Below the pieces are notes generated by a model. That model worked only from the letters and a program-made list of their open reading frames with translations. It did not search any database and was not told where the DNA came from. This document shows positions 13,898-28,800 of a stretch of DNA of 64,000 nt, piece by piece. Position 1 is the first letter of the stretch; each line of letters begins with the position of its first letter. The DNA is from Lycorma delicatula (lineage: Eukaryota > Arthropoda > Insecta > Hemiptera > Fulgoridae), in NCBI RefSeq assembly GCF_047948215.1, contig NC_134461.1:89734245-89798244 (forward strand). Reading direction: 5' to 3'. The position numbers and the translations under genes are program-made.

Positions 13898-16800
13898 GGC
13901 ATATTTCTGAGAAAAAAATGGTCGTATTCTTTCTAGTCTAAATAAAACATTTTATATCGCATAAACGTCGTTCAAATTGTGTAATAAAACTGAGTCCTTT
14001 ATGAATATAAAACAAAATAACTGACTTAAATGCCATATAAAATGATTTTGTAACAGCGTTTTAAAACTGACGCTGTACATAACCAGTTCTAAGACTAAAT
14101 GACCTGACAAGGTTAATCTATATTAAACAAAAATAAATATGAATCTAAAATTACTTTTCATTAATTTATATCACATAAAAATAACTGAAATCAACAACTA
14201 ATTAAATCTCATAGGTAGAGTTAAAAGTAAAACAAGAAGTCCCAGATGAAATGTTTCACTTTTCTGCAATTAAAACAAATTTATCACTATACTAATTACA
14301 GGTTTAGTACAATAATTTTGATAATTTCTTAAAAATCAAATTCTGTAACTGCCAATATTTTTTTCAAATTATACAGAGTGATTCAAAGAAACGGGAAATT
14401 AAAAAAATTAAATAACGTTAATGAAAAATTTTTTTAGAAAATGAATTTTATTTCATGTAATTGTACAAAAGTTGCCATTTTAGAATACATACATTTTAGT
14501 TTATTTTTTAAAGATGACATCTTGCAGGTGACCTCCTCTTCTACGTAAACACTCATGAAGTCTCTTCGTTAAATTGTTTGTGGTTTGACGTAACATCTCA
14601 ACTGGAATTTCCGCCATTGCTTCTCGGATCTTTGCCTTCAGTTCTTCTGTTGTAGCAGGTCTACTGTGGAACACTTTGCTTTTAAGGTCACCCCACAAAA
14701 AGTAATTGCAAGCTGAGAGATCAGGCGATCTGGGAGGACATCTAATGTCACCATTTCGTGAAATGACACATTGTCCAAACAATTGGCGTACAGCTGCCAT
14801 CGATATTCGTGCAGTATGTGATGTTGATCCGTCTTGTTGAAACCAGGCTGTGTTAAGAATTGGTGGAAATCTCTTTTGTTGTTCCACAACAAAGGTTTCA
14901 AGCATGGCTACGTAATGAGCCGACGTCACTGTGATCGCAAGACCGTTGTCATCCTCAAAAAAATAAGGGCCTATAACACCGTAAGATGGCATAGCACACC
15001 ACACGGCCACTTTCTGGCTGTGCAACGGAAGCTGGTGTAGCTGTGTTGGATTTTCTTGTGCCCAGTATCTGAAATTTTGCTTGTTAACAAATCCACTGAG
15101 GTGGAAATGCGCTTCGTCTGACATCCACAGTTCGTGAACAAACTCTTCGTTATCATTTATCTTCTGAAGCATTACATTATAGAATTGTGCTCGAACAACT
15201 GCATCGTGCGGTTTCAGTTCTGCAACTTGAATGGATGGAATTGCAAGTCCTTCACTAGCATTCTTCAAACACTTGAACTATGAAATTGTAAAGATGCTGA
15301 GAGACAACGGATTGACCAATGTGAACTTCGTGTGACAGCATCTTGTAAAGCTTGAACATTCTGTGGTGTACGGACGGTTCGCTCATGGCCTGGAGGTTTC
15401 TTTTTCATTGCCAAACCAGTTTCCTCAAAATTAGATATCCATGTTTTAATTGCATGTGCTGATGGAACACGGTCGTGCCGTCCCAGATTAAAATAAAATT
15501 CTCTATGCGCTCCCTCCACACTGTCATTGTTTTTGTAAAATGCTTTGATAGCAAATGCACGTTGCGCACCACTCCAAGAATCCATGACAACTAAATGGCA
15601 GGTTAGGTTAGAGAGCCTGGCGCCACTTATCAAGTGGTACCAATCGCCCACGGCTACCAACACAACTTTCAAAATTTCCCGTTTCTTTGAATCACTCTGT
15701 ATATACATAAAAATTATTATATACATAGTAGTAGTACAGTATAATAACAAGTTAAGGGTACAATGGAGCAAACAAGCAAGGGCTATCAATATTGTTGATA
15801 AGTAGAAATATTCGTTAAGGTAGGAATACTAATCTGAAAAATCAGAAACTATACAAGAAAGAAAGAAAGAAAGAAAGAAACTTCTTACCTTTAACAAATG
15901 ATGAAGATCTAATTTTAAATTTTTTCTTTCATATTTTCCTTTAGTCATTTCAAGTTTCTTTTGCAACATAGCAACTGGCACATTATGACTTGAAATAACA
16001 TCCTAAAAATGTAATAAGAAATAAATAATAATATTACTATTTAGTTAAAACTTCCTTACCTGTTGAAGATTTTAATTCACAGAATTATTCAATACTGTTG
16101 TTAAGAGTAAGTGGATCCAGCAATCCAATTCAGATAAAGAATAAACAAACATTAAATTTTGTTCCTACAAGACATTACTTAACATCTACTGCTCCTATGA
16201 TAATACCAACTCTCAATCATCTCACATGGAATGACTTCCATTGTACACCATACAGTCTAAAACCTTTTTGATCAATTATCACATATGGACCAATGAAGGA
16301 ACTTTTAGGGAGGAGATTTAACAATAATAATGAGGTTATTAAACTGCATAGTTACTTTTAAGTAATGAAGATTTAAGCACATAAGCTTTCTATGAGACTA
16401 GAATTGAGACAGAATAAAATTACGACAGAATAATGCACTCTAGTTGAGGCCCACACTGAAAAGTAAATAATTACAGTTTCTAATTATAATGAAAATACAA
16501 TTTATAACGTTAACTAAACTGAAAGTTATAATAAAAAATCTATAAAACAAATTATTGTTTATATTTGAACCACTCTCATTTGTTGTTTTTCACAAATATC
16601 TTAATTGAAATTATTTTCTCAAGTGAAAACTACACTAAAGATTTGCAAGCATCTCCACTGCATAAAACTAAATCCCCAAATGGTTAAACTACAGAGTGAG
16701 GTACAAACTAAATTAAAAGGCGATACCCACAAAACTTTAAAGATTTAAGAGCTAACAACCTGAATGTCTTACAATTGAAATAATTCTTTTAGAAGGTTCT

Positions 16801-19800
16801 CAGATATTCTTATTCTGTATTAGATTATGCTCAACAGTGAATTCTAAATCACAGTAAATAAATGTGCAAATTCACTGTAAATAATAATTTATATAAACTA
16901 TCAACTAAAAACATTTATTTCTGTTTCATATTCATTAGAGATATGTTTCAGACCTCATAGAAATTGCAGGTAAAGACAGATACACATATATAATCACCTG
17001 GGTTTATGCACAATCATCTTTCATAGTGTTTTTTACCAACAAATTTATTTTAAAATATAGTTAAGTTATAGTTTAGCAAAAAGTGAGATACTGATATTAT
17101 AGTACAACAAATAGAAAATAATTACCCTAAAAAAAGTCAATATAATATAAGGAAGAAACCATCCAATGTCCATGTTCATGGAATCAAATGGACTTCTCAT
17201 TTCACATAGTCATGTAACTACAGTATAACGGTTTTTTTTTAATTTTTTTTCTCAATTGTATATGGTATTATAACATTTGATGAATTAATGTTATAAGAAT
17301 TTTTAAAATGATGAATGAAGATAAAGTTTTAATATAATAATTTTTGTTTGAAAAATCAATACATTTCAATATTATAAAATTTTGTTTCACACATTAGGTA
17401 TGCAAGAACTGTGCTATCAGCTTATCTTATTTCAAAGTAAAGGGAAACTGCAAAAGAAGCAAAGGAAAACTGCACACATCAATTATTTAAACTTGGAGAT
17501 CTATACTGAATTTTCATATAAAATAAATTTTCAATTATTTTATCCCTGCTGAATATAGGTTTAGTTTGTCTCTCAAACTCTCTGTCGATCATCAGAGCTT
17601 GCCTGCCTCAATCTCTTTCTGTTCATCTTTCCTCCTATCTGCTGCCTGCCCAACTGTATGTCTGTCTCTCTGTCTATTGTTCTATATGTTTGCCTGTCTC
17701 ACTCTCTATACCTAACTGCCAGCCAAACCTTTTAACCAGTACATGAGTTCACTGGTGAACAGCCAGCTGGCCTCTCACTATCATTCATAGATTAATTCAT
17801 TTTTATCAATTACTCAACAAAATTTTATCCGTTTTATTTTGCTATGATTTCAGCTTTCAAGTTAAAATAAATTAAATTAGCAACATTTTTTTAAATTTTT
17901 TGTTTTAGATAAACTTTTATAAATACACAGATGATAAATTAAAGCATAATTTAAGAGAAGAACTGTACTGTAATAATGTTGAATAAACTTTATTGAATTA
18001 TTTTATCAGCAGAATTATGAGATCATGTGCTGTGTAATAACAGGACACAATGACCTAATTTATAAAATTAATATCCATCTAACCAGCAATTAAAATGTAA
18101 AATTTCAAGCTCTTTCGGTTCTTAAACCATCGTCAGGAAAATTAAAATATTACAAAATAAAGTCAAGATTAAAATAAAATAACAGTCATGACTGTACAGA
18201 TACTATCAATATACTGAATTAAAATGTGAAATCTATTCTGGTGGAGTAAAATGAAATTAACAGAAACAACGTTAAAAGGATTAATGATATTTTAATTATT
18301 TACATCCATTATCTCATTATGTTTATGTTTAAAACATGTTTAAATAATTTATTCTCTTTAAAATGTTTATTAATAAGCTCTTTATGATTACTATAAATAT
18401 GGAATTTTTGTGAAGTACATTATTAAAATAATTATAAGAAATATCTAAAATGTTCAAAAATGTATTTGGATTGTATGTATGATTATTATCAAAGATATGT
18501 TTAGGATAATTAGAATTTTCAGGTTTATTGTTCTAATAATATCAATATGTTCTTTATACATAAAGAAAATTTTTGGTTGGTCATACCGGTATATTTCATA
18601 TCACAATCTTCACAACTCGACTGTAAACTCCCAGTTTGTTAAATTTACAATTATTAATATTTAATGTTTTACTGTAATTGTCATTAATACATTTGTTATT
18701 TGTGGTATAAGCTGGAGTTATGTTAATCTTTTTGAAAAATTTAACAAGTTTATGATTATATGGTGTATATTCATTTTTTACATATATTTTTTCAATTTTA
18801 TCAGGCAATACTTTTATATTGATTATTGTATTAATTTTATTATTTATTCTTTTATATAATTAATTAAATGCGTAAAATTAATTAAAAATATTTCATAAAC
18901 CATCTTTAAATGACACAATATTAATTATAATTCATTCCATCCATGGTCCTAGAGACATACATTATTTAAAACATGATAAAGATTCCCTACACAAAGAAAT
19001 TGAAATAATTAAAAATATTGCCCATATAAATGGTTATAGTATTAATACAATAAATAAATTATATAAAAGAAAGAATGATTATACACATAAATTATTTATT
19101 TTATTTGATTACTTATATTTATATTCAGTATGTATTTTTAACTCTGTTAATCTATTGTTAACTATGAAACAATAAGCCTGTATAATTTAACATAACACAA
19201 CGCTTGCTGGCTTTAGCCTACTGGTTTTAATTGGATAATCTCATCAGTCAGTTTAATAACTGACTGATAATTGGGCTGGTCAGTCTGCATTTTGTTTTCA
19301 AGCTGATGTCCTTGCTTTTCCATGTTTTTTCATTCCAGTCATTGCTAGACATCAGACATCTTTTAATTTCAGGTGGGCAGTTTCCATCCCAATAGATTTT
19401 TGGGCCAAGAAACACAAAATCTTCAATCACCTCTATATTCTCATTGCCAATCCTTATGCTGATGTTCTTATATTCTGTCGCCATGATCTTCATTTTCCTT
19501 ATGTTGAGATGAAGCCCCACCTTTCACTTTCTTTTTGTACCGTTCATATCAGAGTTTCAAGATCTTCTACACTTTCTGTTGACAGGATCATATCATCTGC
19601 ATGTCTTAGGTTGTTAATAATTCTGTCGCAAAGTCTTACACCATTATTGGAGTCCGTCAAGACCAACATTTCTCATAACAGATTCAGCATATACATTAAA
19701 AATTAAAGAAAATAAGATGCAACCTTGTAAGGAACGTTTTTAGTCTTAAACCAGTCAGTGTCACCAAATGGAGTGTGGACTGTGGCTTCCTGGTTAAGAT

Positions 19801-22800
19801 TTTAAGGCTTGAATTAAGCATACAGAGTGTTCTGGCATATCCATTTCTTGGAGGCAGTTCCATATGTCTTGGTTGATGGTGTCAAGTGCCTTGGAGAAGT
19901 CAATAAAGCATAGAAATATGTTTTTTGGAATTCTCCATTATCCATCAAATGTTTAAGATGTGGTCTCTTGTGCTCGTCCTCTTCTGAAACTGGCCTGGAC
20001 TTGTGGTAGCTCCCTATTAATAGTCACAGTGAGACCATGGTTGTTGTATGATTTTCAGTAAAATTTTATTAATGTACGGTATCAGTGCATTATGGTAGTT
20101 TGAGCAATCTTTGGAGTTGCCTTTTTTTGGGAATGGAGATGAATACTGACTTTTCCATTCTTGTGGCAATGTATTCCATATTTTCAGGTAACTGATGCAA
20201 TGAGTGTTGTTGAAAGTAGATCTGCTGGTATATCATCAATACGTGGTTGCTTTCTACTTGGGTAGCCGTTTCATTGCCTATGCAACTTCTTTTGTAATGT
20301 TGGCTTTAGTTCTCTTAGCTCATTTTCTTCAGCCAGTTGATTTTGTTCATTGTTGTGTATAACTGTTTCGTATATTCCTTCCAGCAGTTACAAACTGCTT
20401 GTTGATCATGCAGTATTACCCCATTTTTTCTGAAATTGTTGCTTTAAGAGCCATGAAATGTATCCAAGTTTTTTTTCACATGGAAATGTAAATGTTTGTT
20501 ATGTTCTTCCGTCATTTTGCATTGTTGAAATCAAAACTTATCTTTGTCCCTTTTAGCCTTCCTTTAAAAAGTTGCGTTCAGTCTCCTAAACTACTCTCTG
20601 TTCCCATCTGCTTTGGCTTGTCTTCTATTTTCCATGATGCTGATGGTTGCATTGGACATCCACTTAACTACTTCTGATGTTTCTTCCTTTAATCCACCAG
20701 GTTGTCTAGTGGTGAACGTGTCTTCCCAAATCAGCTGATTTGGAAGTCGAGAGTTCCAGTGTTCAAGTCCTAGTAAAGGCAATTATTTTATATGGATTTG
20801 AATACTACATTGTGAACACTGGAGTTCGTTGGTGGTTGGGTTTCAATTAACCACACATCTCAGGAATAGTCGAACTAAGATTGTACAAGACTACATTTCA
20901 TTTACACTCATACATATCATCCTCTGAAGTAATACCTAAATGGTAATTCCCAGAGGCTAAACAAAAAAAGAGATGTTTCTTCCAGGGTACATGGTTTGCA
21001 GCAGATTCAAAAATGGAAATTTCATTTCCTTCCACAGTTCATCTGGCTATCCTTCGATTGGCAGATGTTCATTGTTTTTAATTTCCAGTCGACATTATTA
21101 TCTAAATCAAATTTTCTCATCATATTTTTACAAGGAATATACAAAATCTGTCTTTAGCTATGGCCACTAGCCACAACTGATGCTCAGAGCTGCAATCAGC
21201 TCCTTGAAATATTTTCACTCCAGGACAGAGCTCTGCCATTTTTTCTAGCATTATAAGTAATTGGTTTGATTGTTATGTTCACTATTCGGGGACATCCAGG
21301 TATACAGACATCTTTAGGAGAAATATTAAAAGTGTTATGTATATCAGTAACTATTTAAAACGCATAGTGATAGAATCATTGTAATAAGGATAAAATCAAA
21401 ACCTAAACCGACAACGATTGTTAACGTCTATATGCCTACAAGCGCCCATGATGATGATGAGGTAGAGTGTGTATACGAAGAGATTGATGAAGCAATTAAA
21501 CACGTAAAAGGAGATGAAAATTTAATAATAGTTGGAGATTGGAATGCAAGCATTGGAAAAGGCAAGGAAGGAAATATAGTGAGTGAATACGGGCTGGGCA
21601 AAAGGAATGAAAGAGGGGACCGACTTATTGAGTTTTGCACGAAGTATAATTTAGTAATTGCCAACACCCAATTTAAAAATCATAATAGAAGAGTATACAC
21701 TTGGAAAAAGCCAGGCGATACTGCAAGGTATCAGATAGATTATATCATGATTAAGCAAAGATTTAGAAATCAACTCGTTGACTGCAAAACTTACCCTGGA
21801 GCAGACATTGATAGCGACCATAATTTGGTGATAATGAAATGTAGATTGGGGTTTAAAAACCTGAAGAAAAGGTGTCAGATGAATCGGTGGACTTTAGAGA
21901 AGCTTGAGGAAGAAGAGGTAAAGAAGATTTTTGAGGACATCCCAAGAGGTCTGAGTAAAAAAGATAAGGTAGAAAATGTAGAAGAAGAATGGGAGAATGT
22001 TAAAAAGGAAATTCTTAAATCAGCAGAAGCAAACTTAGGCGGAATAAAGAGAACTGGTATAAAACCTTGGGTTTCAGACGATATATTGCAGCTGATGGAT
22101 GAACGTAGAAAATATAAGAATGCTAGTGATGAAGAAAGTAAAAGGAACTATCGGCAATTAAGAAATGCTTATAAAGTGCAAACTGGCGAAAGAAGGGTGG
22201 ATTAAAGAAAAGTGTTCAGAAGTGGAAAGAGAAATGAACATTGGTAAAATAGACGGAGCATACAGGAAAGTTAAGGAAAATTTTGGGGTACATAAATTAC
22301 AATCTAATAATGTGTTAAACAAAGATGGTACACCAATATAGAATACGAAAGGTAAAGTCGATAGATGGGTGGAATATATTCAAGAGTTATACGGAGGAAA
22401 TGAATTAGAAAATGGTGTTATAGAGGAAGAAGAGGAAGTTGAGGAGGATGAAATGGGAGAAACAATACTGAGATCTGAATTTAAGAGAGCATTAAAAGAT
22501 TTAAATGGCAGAAAGGCTCCTGGAATATACAGGAATACCTGTAGAATTACTGCGCAGTGCAGGCGAGGAAGCGATTGATAGATTATACAAATTGTTGTGT
22601 AATATTTATGAAAAAGGGGAATTTCCGTCAGACTTCAAAAAACGTGGCGTTTATAGACCTAGAAAAGGCATTCGATAACGTAGACTGCAATAAAATGTTC
22701 AGCATTTTAAAAAAATTAGGGTTCAAATATAGAGATAGAAGAACAATTGCTAACATGTACAGGAACCAAACAGCAACAGTAACAATTGAAGAACATAAGA

Positions 22801-25800
22801 AAGAAGCCGTAATAAGAAAGGGAGTCTGACAAGTATGTTCCCTATCTCCATTACTTTTTAATCTTTACATGGAACTAGCAGTTAATGGTGTTAAAGAACA
22901 ATTCAGATTCGGAGTAACAGTACAAGGTGAAAAGATAAAGATGCTACGATTTGCTGATGATATAGTAATTCTAGCTAAGAGTAAAAAGGATTTAGAAGAA
23001 ACAATGAACGGCATAGATGAAGTCCCACGCTAGAACTATCGCATGAAAATAAACAAGAACAAAACGAAAGTAGTGAAATGTATTAGAAATAACAAAGATG
23101 AACCCCTGAATGTGAAAATAGGAGGAGAAAAGATTATGGAGGTAGAAGAATTTTGTTATTTGGGAAGTAGAACTACTAAAGATGGACGAAGCAGGAGCGA
23201 TATAAAATGCCGAATAGCACAAACTAAACGAGCCTTCAGTAAGAAATATAATTTGTTTACATCAAAAATTAATTTAAACATCAGGAAAAGATTTTTGAAA
23301 GTGTATGTTTGGAGTGTCGCTTTATATGGAAGTGAAACTTGGACAATCGAAGCATCTGAGAAGAAAAGATTAGAAGCTTTTGAAATGTGGTGCTATAGGA
23401 GAATGTTAAAAATAAGATGGGTGGATAAAGTGACAAATGAAGAGGTATTGCGGCAAATAGATGAAGAAAGAAGCATTTGGAAAAATATAGTTAAAAGAAG
23501 AGACAGACTTATAGGCCACATACTAGGGCATCCTGGAATAGTCGCTTTAATATTGGAAGGGCAGGTAGAGGGGAAAAATTGTGTAGGCAGGCCACGTTTG
23601 GAATATGTAAAACAAATTGTTAGGGATGTAGGATGTAGAGGGTATACTGAAATGAAACGACTAGCACTAGATAAGGAATCTTGGAGAGCTGCATCAAACC
23701 AGTCAAATGACTGAAGACAAAAAAAAAAACAGTAACTATAAAAAATTTAGTCTACTAATCATATCTGAAATCAATAATCTTATCTATAAAAATACCACCT
23801 ACATTAAATTAAAACAGAAAAGAGAAAAACTGTATCAAGACCCCTAATTTGGCAGTTGGTGAATATCCTTCAAAAATGCAAATACAAGAGAGAAAAAAAG
23901 AGAAAACAAATTTTTCTAAATTGGTAAGGCTTCTTATGAAAGTTCATGACTTTTTGTTCATAATACCACTTTGTTATGCACTTTTCTTTAAATAAAAGCT
24001 ATTTTCATTATTAAACACTCATCATTAATTAAAATGTTTACATGTTTTTACTCTTTCCTAATCATGCAAAATGAAACTGCCATTTTACTCTACTATGACA
24101 ACAAGCAGGTATATGTTTTGTCTATAATTTGTCAGATGGTGCAAGCTATCAGTGTTAAGAAACTTTTATGATAATTACAGCAAAATGATAAAAAAGAAAT
24201 AGTCTAACACTTAAGAAGATATGATAAAAATAACTGATATCATAACCACCAATTTTTTTGGATTAAGGGCAAACAATTGTTTTTTGATAGATACCTTTAC
24301 ACTATTAAGTGTTTTTCAGTGTTTTTGTCTGGATGCATTTATATTTAAATTAAATTAACATTTATCACAACTATAATAAAATAAAACTTACAGTAAATCT
24401 TAACTTTTTTTCCCAATTCCAAGATGAGTTACTGTTTTTAGAACTAAGATGATTTCCAATTATTTTTTCCAGTTTAGTAATACCAATATCTAAATCACCA
24501 TACAACTCGACATGACTTGTTAGTGTTTCACTTCTTACAACTTCATACTGATGATTTAAACTTTCTATGGATGGTTTTTCCTAAAAGAGAAAAATGATTT
24601 ACCAAACAGAAATAAGTAAACATACAACATACAAAGAAACTCCAACTCAAAATACTGTTTTTATATTTCTTTAAAAATTGTATATAAATCAAGTTCATCT
24701 TAAATAACTGTTGTATAATCTGTTTATATTACACTCAGTTTATGTGTAGTTATAAATTAATAAACACTTTACTCACATGAACTGTTTAGTTTGACATTCA
24801 TGAGTTCGCCCTATCTTCTAGGACGATCATTCAGACTAGTTTTAGATACTTCATAAAGAACATGTTAAACTATCATGTTATGAAAAACAGCCATTATTAA
24901 TTTTAATACGTTTTATTATTAATTTTATTATTGCATAATTAATTTTCCTTTACTATAATTGTTACTACACCAATAAAGATTATTTTAGGAAAGTAAAAGT
25001 CCTATTAAGCTCATTTATTAAAAAAAACTTCCAAAAGTAAAATTGTAGACCAAAATTACTTTATAAGATACATTTGGACACCAGAATTACATGTAATATT
25101 TTTATTAAACCTATAAGGTAGGCTGACATTAGACTATACCATAAAAAATCAATTTGTTCTATTACTTTATGTCTTAAAGATGGAGTGACCAAAGTTATCT
25201 AGGTAAAGGTAAATTGTCAGTATATTTAAATGTACATACATAGTACTCAAACAACCTGGGCTAATTTTGGACACTTTCAGCAAAAACACATTACATTTCA
25301 ATAATAATTAAAAAAAGTAAAATATATGTTTGTTTATCAATTAAATTAGAAAGATATATTTTTAGATATAAAATAATATTTTTACAAATAAAAAAAAGTA
25401 AGAAAAACTTTTTAAAGAAATTATATTAAACTAGTTCAAGCTTGCATTTATAATTTGAACGTAATTTATTCAGTGTATGTAAAAACTGTTAAAAAAGTAT
25501 ACTGTCAATAAAATTCTAAAGAAATTGTTAATAGGGGAAAAAAATACTATTAAAAAATTGGCAAGCCTAATTAAATTTACCTGCAAAGTAATGACTTCCC
25601 TTAATAAGTCAGGCAACTTAAACCATTTAACCACAAGGAGCATTAATTAATTAATTCTTAACAGCCACCCTCTTTTTTCACGTCAGATATCAATCCAAGA
25701 AGAAAACTATCAAAACTTATTGTAAAAACAATAAACCCGTTCTTTTGATACTTTTAATAACTGTTGGTTCTGGAAGGATTTTAACAATTTCCTTTACAAA

Positions 25801-28800
25801 TAAGTCATCCACATCTTCATTAACTCCTCATTTGTGTGGGGCAACAAAAATTTGAACTACTGCCAGTTTACTTAAGGAATGTTTCCTTCCTCTTGTGTTC
25901 CTCTAACTTCTCTTTAGTCTGACTAAATACCTAGCCACCTTCTTTGCAGCATATGTGCAGAGAACGTACGTTATCTCTTCTGCCACTTCAGAAATTTTTC
26001 CCCCAGGTTGTTCCAGTTCTTCAGCATAAATGTAGTAGATTCATGTCAAATTCTGAGTTTTGTACTCATTGAAGGTAAAAGAGAATAAGACTTTTGTCTT
26101 CTTGACAGAAGCCTCCAAAACAGGGTAAATTTTTTCCTGCTTTAAACTTCTAAATCTTTGAGGATTTTTCGCCACTATCTCTTTAAAGCAACATCTAAGG
26201 GTTAACAAAGATATGTTAAATTGGGTGGTAAAGGCACACATTTTATTTCATGTTCTAAACATTGCATTAAAATAGGAACTGAAAAGTGGTAACTAAGATT
26301 GTCTCCTAGTACTACTTTAGGACCTACAAGACGCTGGACCCACGGAATAACAACAGCTGAAAACCACTCTTTAAACACAACCTGTCACCCCATTCACTTT
26401 CAGTACTATTGTACCTAACATTAACTAGCCTATTTCAGCCAAATTTGGGTGACTTTAGCACCCTTACAAATAACATAAACTGGAAATAAATCTCCTAATG
26501 CAATACCACTAAACATTAAGGTGATCCCACTTTTACTTTCATTCAACATTCAATTCTTGAATGCCATACTTCACACCCCATCAGAAAGTTTTTCTTGTCC
26601 TGGAGTGTCACTTGAGTTAGTTTCATCAATGTTTAATAATTTTATGGTGGTATGTCCTTGATGGTGGTTTTAAGCCTCTGAAAATATTCTTTCATATCAG
26701 CTGAACAAATGCCAGCTCTGAGATTTATTTATTGATATGTTTCTACGTAGTCTAGAAGAAAGCATACTAGTATATCTGCATAAAAATATCTGTGCATTAT
26801 GTCCCTGGGAAATAACTTTTAAAACGAGGCTCACATAAAGACTGCCAATCAAGATAACATTTAATCAGTACTTCAGTTAGAAAATGAAAAAAGGTATCCC
26901 CAATCCACTACTGTTGTCAAATATTTAGCAATAGTGTGCTCTAATTCTGCTGTCCAAAACCTGAGTTCAGCCTATGTGCTTTGTATGCCTTCCTTGTAGC
27001 CTGCTGGCTAACACACTTTTTGTTACATTATACTGTTCACCTGTAGATCTCAAACTTACTTTCTTTTTTAACTGCCTCTTCCCCTTCAAATAAACAAACA
27101 AAGCACCTTCAAAAAAATAAACATTCAAAGCACCCTTACAAATAGCTTTACAATATGTAGTTTGAGGTAAATTAGCATACAGTCTTGAGTGTCCAAAATA
27201 ACTGATCCTACTAAAATGAAGAATCCTAGATTAATAATACTAGAAATTATAATTATGATAATGATTAAAAGGCTTACAAAATAAGTAATGGATTTTAGAT
27301 AAGTAAGAATGAAAGATATATTCTCACGTTAGATACTTGCATAGATACAAATTTGAAAAGTTTGACTGAGTGAAATATTGAAACACCGGCATAAAATACT
27401 GTAGAACAGCTCTTAACCTCACTTTATGGCAGCTTTTTCCTCTAAATTTTAAGTACAGTGCTCTCTTGATCAGTTCTTTACAATTTCAGCTATTTTACAA
27501 AGAATTAAATTATAACCTGTAAACCTTACGATATTACACATGACCAGTGCCCAAAATCAGCCTGGATGATATGACATCTTTCTTTGGACTACTCATTTGT
27601 TCTTATATTTTTAGCAAGAAAACATTCTTACAATAAAAAACATAAATTTTGTAGATTTTCCAGTAAAACATTGTGTGTACAAATACTGAAACCCTTACAA
27701 GAGAAGTAGAAATAATCACACATCACCAAGTCAACAAACAGTAAAAAAAACAATGGTTCAATCTCAATCTGCAAACAATAATTTGTAAGACATTGTCCTA
27801 CAAAAAAAAAAACAAAAAAAAAAAAACATGAAACTAGTCAGCAGCAGGCAAAACAATTTACAAAAGTAAAATGTTTATTAAAATAACTATTTTCATTGAT
27901 AAGCCACCTATACAATTTTTGTTTAATTCCACACTATTTTTTTTTATTTCAACATAATGAATCTATACTTCCTAGACTTGCAAGCTGCTTCATTTAAACT
28001 AGAACTGAACACTTTTTAATTTACCAGTAATTCATTATTTTTTAGATCATACATTAATTAAATTTAAAATAAATTAAAACAAACATGTATAAGTTTCTTC
28101 TAAGTATATTATTACCTTTTCAGAATCTTCCATCCAATTCACACTGAAAACATCTCCAAGATATGTCCCAATAGTATTATCATAATAACAAGCATAAGAT
28201 GACTCATGAGGATCAGCAGCAGTTGTTACAAAAACTATAAAACACAATATATATATATATATATATATAACTATTCAACACAATATCTAGATTATTTTTT
28301 AATTTAATAATAATTAAACTATTTCATACTTTTCACCTGATTGAAGAAATTGATTTGTGGTGAAGAAATTGATTGATTGATTTGTGGTGTCAAATGATTT
28401 TTAAGTTATTGAGAACATATCTTAGTTTTCTTGTTGATTTTAAATGAAAACTTTTGCTTTATTATAAAATGTCTCATTTACAAAAAAAAAAAAAAAAAAA
28501 ATTAGTATACTTGTTATTACCAAAACGTTTGGTAACTTTGAATAACTGTTCACATCTAGTAGCCTTAGTTTTTGAGATAAAAGGTGCTGAAAATTTAACA
28601 AACTATTAAAATATCTTTTGAAATGACAGTATCTGCAGTGCAATATTCAGAGAAAAATTGTGTATTAGTTTGTATTTATCATAAGTTATGAAATCTTTAG
28701 CCTACATAAAAAAATACACAAATTTAAAAAAATAACTCTTTCATCAACCAGATTAAATAAATTTTTCCCTCATCAAATAATTTTTATTTCATTTATTTAA

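Noticed and set aside
14834..15040. Plus-strand frames across the DD41D element
   Set aside because: They are antisense shadows of the transposase.
20760..20770. tRNA gene at the B-box-like sequence (also 38040, 49833 and 53475)
   Set aside because: No full cloverleaf or anticodon stem is present. Repeated copies with A tails and target duplications in family A, and a shared body in family B, show SINEs.
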